From Cannabis sativa (taxonomy: Eukaryota; Streptophyta; Magnoliopsida; Rosales; Cannabaceae), in NCBI RefSeq assembly GCF_029168945.1, contig NC_083607.1, forward strand, positions 13,224,001-13,288,000: 64,000 nt of DNA, written 5' to 3'. The position numbers were made by a program, and so were the translations under genes. How positions within the stretch are numbered: position 1 is the stretch's first letter; each line of letters starts with the position of its first letter. The notes beneath the pieces were generated by a model, which was not told the origin of the DNA, ran no database searches, and saw nothing but the letters and a program-made list of their open reading frames with translations. This document shows, in pieces, positions 9,524 through 21,428 of the stretch.

Positions 9524-12500
9524 ATGATGAAGCACAACGAGCTTGATGATCTGGCTGCCTCCGGTAATGATGATTATCAGGTTTCCGATTATGATGATGA
9601 TTATTATGAGGGGGACGAGGAGGAGGAGGAGGACGATAAAGACTATCAAGATTTAGAAGCCTATAATGACACCATTGTTTTTTGTGACGATGATGATATT
9701 GATTACACTGATAACAATGTCGTCTCCATTACGGCCTGGCCTCAAAGCTATAGGTATATACATATACATTAGTTCTCTATAGATTTTAATTCAATCTTAT
9801 ATATATATATCACTCAACGACAACACATCGATCTTGGGCTGTTTTTTTTCAGTATAGATGTTTTTGTAGATCGCTGGTCTTTTATTAGGGTACAAGATTT
9901 CCATTATGACTTTTGTTCTACATATAAAGTGATATGTATATATATATGCACTGGAAAAATTGAGCCTGTATAAATGTAGGCAGTCAATAAAAAGAGAACT
10001 ACACATTAACAATCGAACTATTACTTTTTATATTGTTATTGGGATTTTTCTTTTCTTTTAGCTAGAAAGAGTCATATTAAAATATCATTAAATATAAGCT
10101 GATTATGAGGGTGAAATATGTATGCAGGCAGTCAATGGATTTTTATACAAGTGTGAGTCCACCTATTCCAATGGGGTTTTTGTGTGGAGTGAGAACAAGC
10201 AAAATGTCACCAAGATATGCTGCTAATCATCCACATGATGATTTATTGCTGAATAAACCTTTACTCCTTGATTCTACTACTCCAGTTGTTGGTTCATCAA
10301 ACCAAAAAAAAGATTATCAAGAAGGAAAAGTACAAGATGGTAGCACCATTATTACTCCAACTTCTTCCTACTCAAACTTAAGACATGTTGCTTCTACGGT
10401 CGACTTGCCACCATCTAAGCAACAATCTTCAAGCACTGCTCAAGCATTACTCAATGGTAATGTATAAAACTTAGAATAAAAAATCAACCACTTTTTTTTT
10501 AGATTAATTTTTTCATACTTTTGTGGACAGGGATTAATGTCCTTTGTGGCATAGGACTGCTTACAACCCCATATGCCTTAAGAGAAGGAGGGTGGCTAAG
10601 TCTGATATTGCTTGTAGGGTTTTCTATTATAGCTTGTTATACTGGCATATTACTACAACGTTGCTTGGAGAGCAATCCTGGTCTCAAAACTTTCCCAGAT
10701 ATTGGCCAAGCTGCATTTGGCCGCGCTGGTCGTCTAGCCATAGCTGTAAGTTAATATTTTACTATTATTAATGATACAAATTAGTCACATATATTTTAAT
10801 TTACAATAGATATATGCCACACCTGATACTAAATTCTACGAATTCAAGATACACAATTGTAGTTTACCTTATATAGTAATTCCCTTTCTTATATGTATGT
10901 TTTATAACAAATAACACTAATATTTTGGGGATAAATTTTGGTCATTTATGCAGATTGTTTTGTACTTCGAGTTATATGTAAGTGCCGACCACCAACCAAT
11001 TCGATTATTCTTTAATTCTGTTGTTATTATTAGTTAATCGTTTTTTTTTTTGGGGGGTAAATAAACTGATTTGTATTGGACCAATATGTACATCAAATAT
11101 ATTTATAACATCCTACAACCCCTATACACCCAACCTCCTTACAACAAACAAATTTTCTCATCCAATTTTTATCTATATCACTTATGTTCTCAATATTCAG
11201 ACTATGAATTCACCACAATCTTTACATTTTGAATAAAGCTATTAACACTTTGTAAATTTTTTTCCCACAAAACTATATGTTCCTCACTCTCTAAACTGAG
11301 CATTTTCTAACCCTTCTCTTCTTTGACCTTCTTATCCAATTAAGAATTCCTTTGAAGTGAAACATGTTTTGAACCAATTTCACACCTAGAGAGAATTTGT
11401 TAACACACTACCTACTACACTTGAAGAACAAGTGTTCATGTGTTTCCATCTCCGAAGCCACATAAGAAACAAGTATTCATGCTTTGGGTCCCATGCTTTT
11501 GAAAACGATCAGCTATCTTTAGCCTGTTATAGACTGCTAACCAGGAAATAAATCAATGTTTTAGAATGCTGAATCGATTCCAAATGCTTGGCAACCCCCA
11601 GCTTAGTTCTTGGGCTATTGAACAAGCTTTAACAAGTTTCTTTAATGGAGTAATTCATGTTTTCCAGCTGATTTTTAGAAAAGTTAGCTTTCAATTTATT
11701 CTTCACAATCACAATTTGAGTCCAATTATACCAACTGCTTGCTTTCATAATCCCACCAATTTGTATCTTTCATATACACTCATGAACTCATTTGACCCGG
11801 CCCAAAGATTGTTATTTTTCTGTGCCAAAGACCAAACATGTTTACCAATAGAACCTACATACTATTCCTCAATACACCTGAAACCCAATGATCCTCCTTG
11901 GTCTTGGTTTACAAACATATTTCCAGGCTACAAGCCCTCTTTTATAATCGGATGAACTATATATTATTAATTAATCTTGTTTGACACATAAAAAAAGGTG
12001 AATAGTTTTGGTTTTTGTAGGGTAGTTGTGTGGAGTTTATAACCATGATCAGTGACAATATGACATCGGTGCTCTCAAACAACATCTCTATGAGTTTGGA
12101 AGGAATATTTGATCTCAGCTCTCATCAAATCTTCGCTATTTCAGCAACTCTAGTCATTCTTCCAACTGTTTGGCTTAAAAATCTTAGTCTGCTCTCATAC
12201 TTCTCGAGTAAGTGTATATATATACAACTAGCTACTACTAATTTATAAATGCATATTAATTACAAATAATATGTCTTCTTTATTTGCAAAGGTAACCTTT
12301 ATGTCACAATATAAATTCTTGATGTGTAGTGTCAAGTGTATTAGAAATATGGTAGTTCGAAAGAATTTTGTAAAAGAATATCATTTCGTGAAGTAATTTT
12401 GTTTGGTGTAATTTTTTTCTTTCCAATTACATATATGACCTTGATTTGAATATTGTAGAGTGTTCCATGTATATATGTTAATTATAGTTGGAGGAGTAGT

Positions 12501-13940
12501 TTCATCAATATTGGTGGCACTTTGCTTGTTGTGGACTGGTGTGGTGAACAATGTTGGGTTTCATGGGCGTGGACCAATCTTAAATATGGCAAGTTTGTCC
12601 TCCACAATTGGCATATATGGTTATGCTTTCTCTGGCCATTCGGTTTTTCCAAATATCTATACTTCAATGAAAAAACCCTCAAGATTTCCATTTGTTTTAA
12701 TCGGCAGGTATGAAAAATGATATTTATTATTATGTTCTCTACCAATAATACAAAAGTTTCAAGGACTAGATATATATAGAAGATACATTATATACCCTAC
12801 ATATAATTTTCAAAATGGGTATTAAATGAGAACACATGTAAATTAAGTTTTTAGATAGAAGAATGTGTTCTAATGATCTAGGCAAATACTAGAGGAATAT
12901 ATATATATGCTTGTTGTTTTTATATTGATTTATTTTATTTTATTGGATGCAGCTTTATTTTCTGTAGTTTTCTCTATATTGGAGTTGCGGTTTGTGCTTT
13001 TCTAATGTTTGGAGACTCAACTCAATCTCAGTTTACTTTAAACATGCCCAAACAATTTGTTGCTTCTAAAATTGCAATTTGGACAATGGTAACTAATATA
13101 TAGATACAACTCATATTATGATATATAGTGATAATTCTATTCTTATTATTATTTTAATTTAAATTATAGTTAATAATTTGTTTAATTACTTGTATATTTA
13201 AATATATGAAGGTGGTGAATCCAATAACCAAGTATGCTTTGACACTCACACCTGTGACATTGAGTTTAGAAGAGCTTTTGCCAGAAGCATTAAGAGAATA
13301 CTACATTGTCTCCATTTTTATTAGAACAATTTTAGTTTTGTCAACTTTGGTTGTAGCCTTGACTGTTCCATTCTTTGGTAAGTAGAACTAAACTTATTTA
13401 ATTTTTAAAATATAAATTTATTTATATTGCATTTACCAATCACGAGCTAACAAAACTGTGTATCCTCTTATTTATATGTATGCAGCTATTGTAATGCAAT
13501 TACTTGGTTCTATATGCTCAATGCTAGTGGTAAGTTTATTTTCTTCACATCACATATATATAATCATATCTCATACATATGTATATATATGATAGTATAT
13601 ATATTTTTATATATATATAATATAGTACTAAAGGGTTGTAGTGATTTTTCAATGCAGTCTTTTATAATTCCATGTGCCTGTTATATCAGCCTATTTAGAG
13701 GAAAACTAACAAAGTTTCAGGTAAGAATGAACTTATACATTTTTATTGTACCCATCTTCATAATTTAGGAGCTTTTGTATACCTTAAAATTTCATGATGA
13801 TTATTGTTAATTTATTTTATATAATTTTTGTATTAATTCAGATTGCAGGTTCTGTTTTCATCATGATAGTGGGAATGATTTGTTCTTGTCTGGGTACACA
13901 CTCAGCTATAACAGGACTCATTCAACAGCGAGTTACTTAA
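9524..13940 (+). CDS. AVT1-type vacuolar amino-acid transporter (AAAP family), 11 exons
   Basis: Exons: 9524-9753, 10128-10456, 10531-10745, 10954-10977, 12021-12207, 12488-12707, 12953-13088, 13212-13377, 13486-13529, 13658-13720, 13842-13940. All introns are GT-AG, all phases join, and the total is 570 aa. The N-terminus (residues 1-76) is very acidic, with runs of D and E, and ends in the family's WPQSYRQSMD. The membrane core starts near residue 180 with QALLNGINVLCGIGLLTTPY and continues through PDIGQAAFGRAGR, GIYGYAFSGHSVFPNIYTSM, FGDSTQSQFTLNMP and VVNPITKYALTLTP to a final hydrophobic segment. This is the plant AVT1 (AtAVT1, yeast Avt1p-like) proton-coupled amino-acid transporter family of the tonoplast. 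Length is usual. Exon 4 is only 24 nt (IVLYFELY). Intron 4 (1043 bp) holds a LINE remnant. No break is seen; the exact paralogue is unresolved. Confidence 0.95.
11280..11945 (-). mobile_element. LINE (L1-type) remnant in intron 4 of the transporter gene
   Basis: The minus strand shows decayed non-LTR reverse transcriptase C-terminal sequence: QGGSLGF, SIGKHVWSLAQKNNNLWA, then the zf-RVT region reading FISWLAVYNRLKIADRFQKH followed by CFLCGFGDGNT. Stop codons and frameshifts are frequent. It is antisense to the host gene. Ends and target duplication could not be fixed. Confidence 0.75.
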
Positions 13941-14852
13941 AATAATTCTCGATGATTATAATGAGCTTGGATAAAGTGGCTATAATAACAAAGATATGGA
14001 AGCAGTTGATTGAACTAAGAGCCTTATTCTAACTATAAGGTGTAGTACTGTTTTTTTTCTAGTCATTTTGATCATGTAATAGTTTTAGCAGTACTATATA
14101 TATAATAGTTTGATCAAAAGTTTTTCATTATCTTAAATTAAGTCTCTTATAATTACTTACTACTCCATATTGCTTGAAAATATTTTACTTGGTACAGGTT
14201 AGAAATTAACTCTTTCATACCTATTAATATAAGAGGGATTTTTATTTATATACAATAAATTTATTATATTACAAAAAAAAATAATGTTAAATATACATAA
14301 TTATATAATTTTATAAAATTTTATAAATATTTAAAATAAACATATATGGTTACGATTTTAACATGATTTTTAATTATTTTTTTTTTTAAAAAAATTACAT
14401 AAAGCTGTTAAATATATAAATACATCGATCAAGATTTATATTTTGATATATTACTAAATATGTATACTTAAATTTCATACAAAAATGATGCAAACAGCAC
14501 ATAGCGTGTAACGCTATCTACCGAAAAATTAAAATAATACTCTATATATATTTTTTGAAATCTCTCTATATATATATATATTTATATGTGTACAATTAGT
14601 TGTTATTTTTTTTTTTCATGTAAGTAACTATGATCGATTTTCTTCTACAATAGAACTTTTTGTTTCTATTTTTTCTTTTCTTCTCTCTCTTATCTATTAT
14701 TTCAAAACCCTTTCCGATCACACCGTTGATCATTATGGTTTAAAAATAATATTATTGTGATCTATTTTTTAAGGTGATTATTTTGATATGTGAGAACACA
14801 TATTTTTTATTGTTACAAAAAAAAAAAAAAATGCAACCATTATAAAAAATAA
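13941..14852. other. 3' flank of the transporter gene, intergenic
   Basis: The first 200 bases probably hold the 3' UTR of the transporter gene. The rest is AT-rich with TA and poly-T tracts. No gene was seen. Confidence 0.5.
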
Positions 14853-14940
14853 TCTCATAGTTTCTTTTATATTTTATTTATAGTAAAGTAACTAAACTTT
14901 AAATTTAAACAACATTCAATATGCTAATTACATGTTATTA
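14853..14940. repeat. 88-bp direct repeat, left copy (TSD-like)
   Basis: Starts TCTCATAGTTTC and ends CATGTTATTA, immediately left of the copia LTR. Base-for-base identical to 20583-20670, which directly follows the right LTR. Confidence 0.95.
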
Positions 14941-15168
14941 TGAAATATTAGTATTATGTAATATTATAATTTAGAGAAAGAAAATAAAGAAGAGATGAGA
15001 ATTTTCTAAGTGTTTTATTCCAATAGGTGATCTCCTATTTATACACATACAAGAGTCAAATATTAAGAAACTAAGAGAAAGAGAAACTAAGAAAAAGGGA
15101 ATGTTGAGTACATTAATGGTAATAAATAAAAGATTTGGACATCCACATAATTAATACTATTTATAACA
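14941..15168 (-). repeat. 3' LTR of the young copia element (228 bp)
   Basis: Plus strand TGAAATATTAG...CTATTTATAACA, so in element orientation it is TGTT...TTCA. It differs from the 5' LTR (20355-20582) at a single base (A versus G in TTTTCTAAGTG near 15010). Confidence 0.95.
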
Positions 15169-15177
15169 CTCCCCCTT
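15169..15177 (-). other. Polypurine tract of the copia element
   Basis: The minus strand reads AAGGGGGAG directly before the 3' LTR, the expected plus-strand priming site. Confidence 0.9.
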
Positions 15178-15268
15178 GGATGTCCATAATAACTGCCTCA
15201 TTAGAAACCTTGCCGAGAAAACCCAGTGGGACAAAACTCGGTCAAGGAAAAAAGAGTGTAGTATGAAA

Positions 15269-18200
15269 TTACTCCCCCTCATTTTGGCATTCGTGGAGAT
15301 CCTTTAATCGACGCATTCCAATCTTGTGAACCATCTTCTCAAAAGTTGATGTTGGTAATGACTTCGTGAATAAGTCTGCAAGATTATCGCTTGATCGAAT
15401 TTGTTGAACATCGATATCACCATTTTCTTGAAGATTGTGTGTAAAGAAGAATTTTGGTGAAATATGTTTAGTTCTGTCTCCTTTAATGTACCCTCCTTTA
15501 AGTTGAGCGATGCAAGCAGCATTATCTTCATAGAGAATTGTTGGTACTTCTTTATTAGATGTTAATCCACATGTTCCTCGAATATGTTGTGTCATTGATC
15601 TTAACCAAACACATTCTCGACTTGCCTCGTGAATTGCAAGTATCTCAGCATGATTTGAGGAAGTAGCCACCAGAGTTTGCTTTGTTGATCGCCAGGATAT
15701 AGCAGTGTCACCGCAAGTGAACAAATAGCCAGTTTGAGATCTGGCTTTATGTGGATCAGATAAATATCCTGCATCTGCGTAGCCAATAAGTTGTGACCCA
15801 CAATTATTAGAATATAATAATCCTTTATCAATAGTACCCTGGAGATAGCGGAGTATGTGCTTAATCCCTTTCCAATGTCTATATGTTGGAGCAGAACTAA
15901 ATCTTGCTAATAAATTGACAGAGAAAGCTATATCAGGTCTTGTACAATTAGCAAGATACATCAATGCTCCTATTGCACTAAGATATGGTACTTCTGGACC
16001 AAGGAGTTCTTCATGTTCTTCTCTAGGTCGAAAAGGATCTTTTTCTACATCAAGTGACCTAACTACCATTGGGCTACTCAATGGGTGTGATTTATCCATA
16101 TAAAACCGTCTCAAAATCTTTTCAGTATAAGTTGACTGATGAATGAAAATTCCACATTTTAAATGCTCAATTTGTAGACCAAGACAAAATTTTGTTTTTC
16201 CTAAATCTTTCATTTCGAACTCTTTCTTTAGATATTCCACAGCTTCTGAAAGTTTTTCAGGAGTTCCAATAATATTCAAATCATCAACATATACAGCAAT
16301 GATAACAAACTCAGGACTTGAACTTTTTATAAAAACACATGGGCAAATAGGATCATTTTTATATCCTTCTTTTAATAAATATTCACTAAGTCGATTGTAC
16401 CACATGCGTCCTGATTGTTTTAATCCATACAATGATCTTTGTAATTTAATTGAGCACATTTCTCGATTGCTTGAATTGCTTCTTTCTATCTAGTGATCCA
16501 TATAAATAAGCTGTGACTACATCCATTAATCGCATATCGAGTTTTTCACTCACAGCCAAGCTAACCAAATATCTTAATGTTATTGCATCCACCACAGGAG
16601 AATATGTCTCCTCATAATCAATACCTGGCCTTTGAGAAAAACCTTGAGCTACAAGTCTTGCTTTGTATCTCACAACTTCATTTTTCTCATTTCTTTTACG
16701 TAAACATACCCATTTGTATCCAATGGGTTTCACACCTTCAGGTGTTTGGACTATAGGTCCAAATACTTTGCGTTTAGCAAGTGAATTCAATTCTGCTTGA
16801 ATTGCTTCTTTCCATTTTGGCCAATCTTTTCTATTTTGACATTCTTTGATAGATTTAGGTTCAAGATCCTCGTTTTCATTCATAATTTCTAGCGCTACAT
16901 TATAAGCAAAAATATTGTCGACAATTACTTCGAGTCGGTTCCATTCTTTTCTTGTATTGACATAATTTATTGAGATCTCATTATTGCTAATATTTTCGAA
17001 TTTTGAATCTCTTCAAGAGATTTGTTTATGTCAACATCTTCCTCGAAATTTTCAGCCTCTTCATTAGGGTCATCTTGATTATTTGCTCCCTTTCTTTTTC
17101 GAGGATTTTTATCTTTGGAACCGACTGGTCTACCACGTTTCAAACGTGCTTTAGAATCATTAATTAATTGTCCTTCTGGGACTTCAATTCGAATTGGAGC
17201 ATTTTCAGCTGGAATATGTGATTTTGTAATTTTCTTTGGGTCAGTGAATGCATTTGGTAATTGATTTGCAATATTTTGCAAATGAATTATTCTTTGAACT
17301 TCAAGTTCACATTGATTTGTACGAGGATCAAATTGAGATAATGATTGTGCATTCCATATAATTTCTTTTTCCAAATTTGTTTCTTTTCCCCTCCCCCTAA
17401 AGCTGGGAAACTTGTCTCATCAAAATGACAATCAGCAAAACGTGCTGTAAATACATCTCCAGTTGTGGGTTCGAGATATTTAATAATAGATGGAGATTCA
17501 TACCCAACATATATTCCCAGCCTCCTTTGAGGACCCATCTTTGTTCGTTGTGGTGGAGCAATCGGAACATATACTGTACAACCAAAGATTCTTAGATGGG
17601 AAATATTTGGCTCCTGACCAAAAGCCAATTGTAGTGGGGAGAATTTGTGATATGATGTTGGCCTAATGCGTACAAGTGCCGCAGCATGTAAAATAGCATG
17701 TCCCCAAGCTATAATTGGGAGTTTTGTTCTCATAAGTAATGGTCTTGCAATTAATTGGAGGCGCTTAATAAATGATTCTGCTAGACCATTTTGTGTATGT
17801 ACATGAGCAACAGGATGTTCAACATTTATCCCTATTGACATACAATAATCATTAAAAGCCTGTGATGTAAATTCACCAGCATTATCAAGGCGGATTGTCT
17901 TGATTGCATAGTCTGGGAATTGTGCTCGTAATCGGATTATTTGAGCAAGCAATCTTGCAAATGCTACATTACGAGTAGATAATAAGCAAACATGTGACCA
18001 TCTAGTTGATGCATCTATCAATACCATAAAATATCTGAATGGTCCACATGGTGGGCAAATAGGCCCACATATGTCGCCCTGAATTCGTTCAAGAAATCCA
18101 GGGGATTCAATTCCAACCTTTACCGGTGAGGGCTTAATGATTAACTTTCCTTGAGAACAAGCAGCACATGAGAACTCACTGGATAAAAGAATCTTTTGGT

Positions 18201-18753
18201 TCTTCAATGGATGACCATGTGAGTTCTCTATTATTCTACGCATCATAATTGAACCGGGATGGCCTAACCGGTCATGCCAAATAACAAATAAATTTTTCTG
18301 GTTTGCGAACTTCTCGTTCACAATAACATGAGTTTCTATTGTACTTATACGTGTAACGTACAAACCTGAAGACAAACCAGGTAATTTTTCTATCATGCAT
18401 TTTTTTCTTGAAACAATAGATGTAATGCAAAGATATTCAAAATTATTTTCATCTATTGTCTCAATATGATATCCATTACGACGTATATCTTTGAAACTCA
18501 ACAGATTCCTTTTTGATTTGGTGGATAATAAGGCATCATCTATAATAATTTTTGTTCCTCTAGGCATCAATATAATGGCTCTTCCGGAGCCTTCAATTAA
18601 ATTTGCAGTGCCTGATATTGTATTAACATTTGCCTTCATTCTTGATAAATTTGAAAAATATTTATCACTTCTGAGTATTGTATGAGTGGTTGCGCTATCC
18701 ACCAAACACATATCATCACCATTATTTGTAGAATCATGTATATAGAATGACAA
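15269..18753 (-). pseudogene. Copia pol: protease, integrase, reverse transcriptase, RNase H (broken)
   Basis: Block 18753-17287 starts with the protease site LVDSATTHTIL. It continues with the integrase zinc-binding and core domains: the HDRLGHPG motif, the GDICGP aspartate, RLDNAGEFTS and the glutamate in LAESFIKRL. The frame changes near 17375, giving 17374-16967 with a basic RLKRGRPVGSKDKNPRKRKG segment, and again near 16975. Block 16883-16446 holds the RT start (WKEAIQAELNSL, KPIGYKWV, YKARLVAQGFSQRPGIDYEE). About 40 nt are missing near 16460-16480, just after AYLYGSLD. Block 16459-15269 holds SLYGLKQSGRMWYNRL, the YVDD catalytic box and RNase H through VTSSNHAEILA-like and EDNAACIAQLK to the stop. 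At least three breaks make it non-functional. Confidence 0.92.
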
Positions 18754-18909
18754 ATGTCCATTACTTCATTAACAAAAAAAAACATAATAAGTTCAAAATA
18801 TAAATGCTTAAATAATAAAAGTTCATTACATAAATATGCCAAATAAAATAAACACCTTAAAGTAAATAAATGATAATAATAATAAAAAAAACATAACAAA
18901 GAAAAGTGA

Positions 18910-19987
18910 CTAATTGTGGACATTCCCATCTCCATTATCGATATTCATGTTGTTATTAATGAGATCTTCATTAAAGAAATCTGCAACATCTAAGTGCGTA
19001 ATATCCAAAGGCTCTTTGAGAAAACCATCATCTTGATAGGCAAAATTTGCTTCTATTTTCTCCTTTCCTTTCACAGATGCTTGATAAAGATCAGCAAGGT
19101 GTTTTGCCGTACGACAAGCACGTGCCCAGTGTCCTTTTATTCCACATCTGGAACATAAATTTTCAGAATTTCTATGATTATTATTTTGAGGACCTTTTCC
19201 CTTGTTCTCAGTAGTTATGCTTTTCATTGGAGTATATGAATTTTTATTTTGACCATTACGATGCCAAACATTGCTTCGACCGCGATCGCGACCACGACCA
19301 CGACTTTGATTATGGTCACGACCACGTCTATTACTTCGATTATGATCACGACTACGACTATGATTATGATTGTCAGCAATTGTAGCATTCACTTCAGGGA
19401 ATGGAGCAGACCCAGTTGGGCGAGATTCATGATTTTTCATCAAAAGTTCATTATTCTGCTCAGCTACTAGAAGACATGAAATCAATTCTGAATATTTTTT
19501 AAAATTTCGCTCTCTATATTCTTCTTTGCGGGAGCACATTAGAGGCATGAAAAGTAGTATATGTTTTTTCTAACATTTCATAGTCAGTAACTTTTTCTCC
19601 ACACAACATTAATTTAGAAGTGATATTAAACATTGCAGAGTTATAATCACTTACTGATTTAAAATCTTGCAACCTCAGGTGCAACCAATCATTCTTAGCC
19701 TTTGGCAATATGACAGTTTTTTGATGGTCATATCTTTCTTTCAAATTTTGCCAAAGCACAAGAGGATCTTTTACGGTTAAATATTCAGATTTTAACCCCT
19801 CATGGAGATGATGGCGAAGGAAAATCATAGCCTTGGCCTTATTTTGTTTTGTTTCAGTATTTTGATCTTTGATGGTGTCTCCAAGACCCATAGCATCTAA
19901 ATGGATTTCAGCATCAAGAATCCATGACAAATAGTTTTTTCCAGAAATATCAAGTGCCACAAAATCAAGTTTTGCAAGGTTTGCCAT
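18910..19987 (-). pseudogene. Copia gag (UBN2 type) with one frameshift
   Basis: Starts MANLAKLDFVALDISGKNYL at 19987, the usual copia Gag N-terminus. The capsid part runs to HASNVL near 19530, where the frame is lost and continues in the overlapping frame as YRERNFKKYSELISCLL. The C-terminal half has an Arg/His/Asn-rich stretch (HSRSRDHNRSNRRGRDHNQ) and a zinc knuckle, CSRCGIKGHWARAC. It ends with a stop at 18910. About 150 bases of AT-rich sequence without a useful frame separate it from pol. Confidence 0.9.
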
Positions 19988-20329
19988 GGATAAAACTATA
20001 TCAATATAAAGTGTAAATTATTAGACATATACATAAACTTTGAAAAAAAATACAACAAAATATAGTACAATATAGAATAAGATAATAAGATTAAACAATA
20101 TAATATGATAAACAAATCAACACACATATATAATATATAAACATCTATATAGATATATATAAGCATAGACATATATTGTATAAATATTAATTCATTAAAA
20201 AAAAAATGGCTAATTCGAATGTGTTTCAGTCAGATGAGTATATATATATATATACATATATATATTTAGTGTATCATGACTTTGAAGCAATTCGAGATCA
20301 CATAACAAAAACATTGTCATACCTTGGTT

Positions 20330-20352
20330 AGAGGCTCGTGCTGATAACGTAT
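20330..20352 (-). other. Primer-binding site of the copia element
   Basis: Immediately inside the 5' LTR the minus strand reads ACGTTATCAGCACGAGCCTC, the form used by many plant copia elements (priming by an internal tRNA-iMet segment). Confidence 0.75.
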
Positions 20353-20354
20353 TA

Positions 20355-20582
20355 TGAAATATTAGTATTATGTAATATTATAATTTAGAGAAAGAAAATA
20401 AAGAAGAGATGAGAATTTTCTGAGTGTTTTATTCCAATAGGTGATCTCCTATTTATACACATACAAGAGTCAAATATTAAGAAACTAAGAGAAAGAGAAA
20501 CTAAGAAAAAGGGAATGTTGAGTACATTAATGGTAATAAATAAAAGATTTGGACATCCACATAATTAATACTATTTATAACA
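20355..20582 (-). repeat. 5' LTR of the young copia element (228 bp)
   Basis: Same ends and length as 14941-15168, with one mismatch. Carries the TATA-like box at 20449-20457. Confidence 0.95.
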
Positions 20583-20670
20583 TCTCATAGTTTCTTTTAT
20601 ATTTTATTTATAGTAAAGTAACTAAACTTTAAATTTAAACAACATTCAATATGCTAATTACATGTTATTA
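20583..20670. repeat. 88-bp direct repeat, right copy (TSD-like)
   Basis: Perfect copy of 14853-14940, abutting the right LTR with no intervening base. Host sequence continues after 20670. Confidence 0.95.
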
Positions 20671-21420
20671 TAAAAATATCTCCTAATTAATGAAATTAAT
20701 TGATATCTTAAAGTTAAAAAACATGTAATTAACTATATTAAAAAAAGTTTCAATTTAAGTAATATTAAGTTGGATTGTTGTTTAAGATAATTTTAAGTTT
20801 TTTTTTTAATAATATTTAAATTACCTTCAAAATCTATTTGAGAATCAAAAGCAACATTATCTTCACCAATGAAGATTACCATAATCAAAAGCTACATTTT
20901 AGGTACTTTAATATTTTATTAAGAGATAAAATAAATAAACTTTCAACTAAACACAAAATTATGTATTAACCGAATTTTGGTTACTTATTCAATTAGTTAC
21001 TGCTAAAATTATAGTTTTAATATGTTAAAGTAAGTGTTTATATTGATTAAGCTACATTTTTGTTACTTTTGTTACTTTTTATTTATTTTAGGTAACATTA
21101 TGTTATTTTATTGTTTAAGATACTTTGACGTTACCTTTATTTGTAGTAATAAACTTATAAAATGTTTATTGGTATATAAAATTTTGTTTGAGTTTTTTTA
21201 TTTGAGTGGAAAGTTCAATTTTTTTTATTAAATATATTAGAAACTAGCTAAATGATTACTTTCGCAAATACTAAAATATTCACTTTAAAGTTATAAAAGT
21301 GAAAAAAAAAGTCAAGAAATAAATAATTAAATAAGACATACATTACATTAACATAACAATAACAAAATCTCTCAAAAATATTAAAAAAAAATAATAAAAA
21401 CAAAAACAAAAAGCATGATA
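20671..21420. other. AT-rich intergenic sequence
   Basis: No gene, LTR or domain seen. Poly-A and poly-T tracts only. Confidence 0.5.
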
Positions 21421-21428
21421 AAAGCTAG

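Larger units (their letters stand above)
14941..20582 (-). mobile_element. Ty1/copia retrotransposon, young, full length, frame-broken
   Basis: A 5642-bp element on the minus strand with near-identical 228-bp LTRs. It has a copia-type PBS (TTATCAGCACGAGCC region at about 20330-20352), UBN2-type gag with a CCHC knuckle, protease, integrase, YVDD reverse transcriptase, RNase H and a clean polypurine tract. Domain order (GAG-PR-INT-RT-RH) defines Ty1/copia. Coding is interrupted at four or more places, so it needs proteins from another copy. TATA-like CTATTTATA (minus TATAAATAG) lies in the 5' LTR at 20449-20457. Confidence 0.95.

Noticed and set aside
9443..9649. Hydrophobic minus-strand ORF opposite exon 1 of the transporter
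   Set aside because: It is the complement of the acidic GAT/GAN-rich codons; no independent support.
16143..16493. Plus-strand ORFs across the copia RT region
   Set aside because: They are the antisense of the YVDD reverse transcriptase domain.
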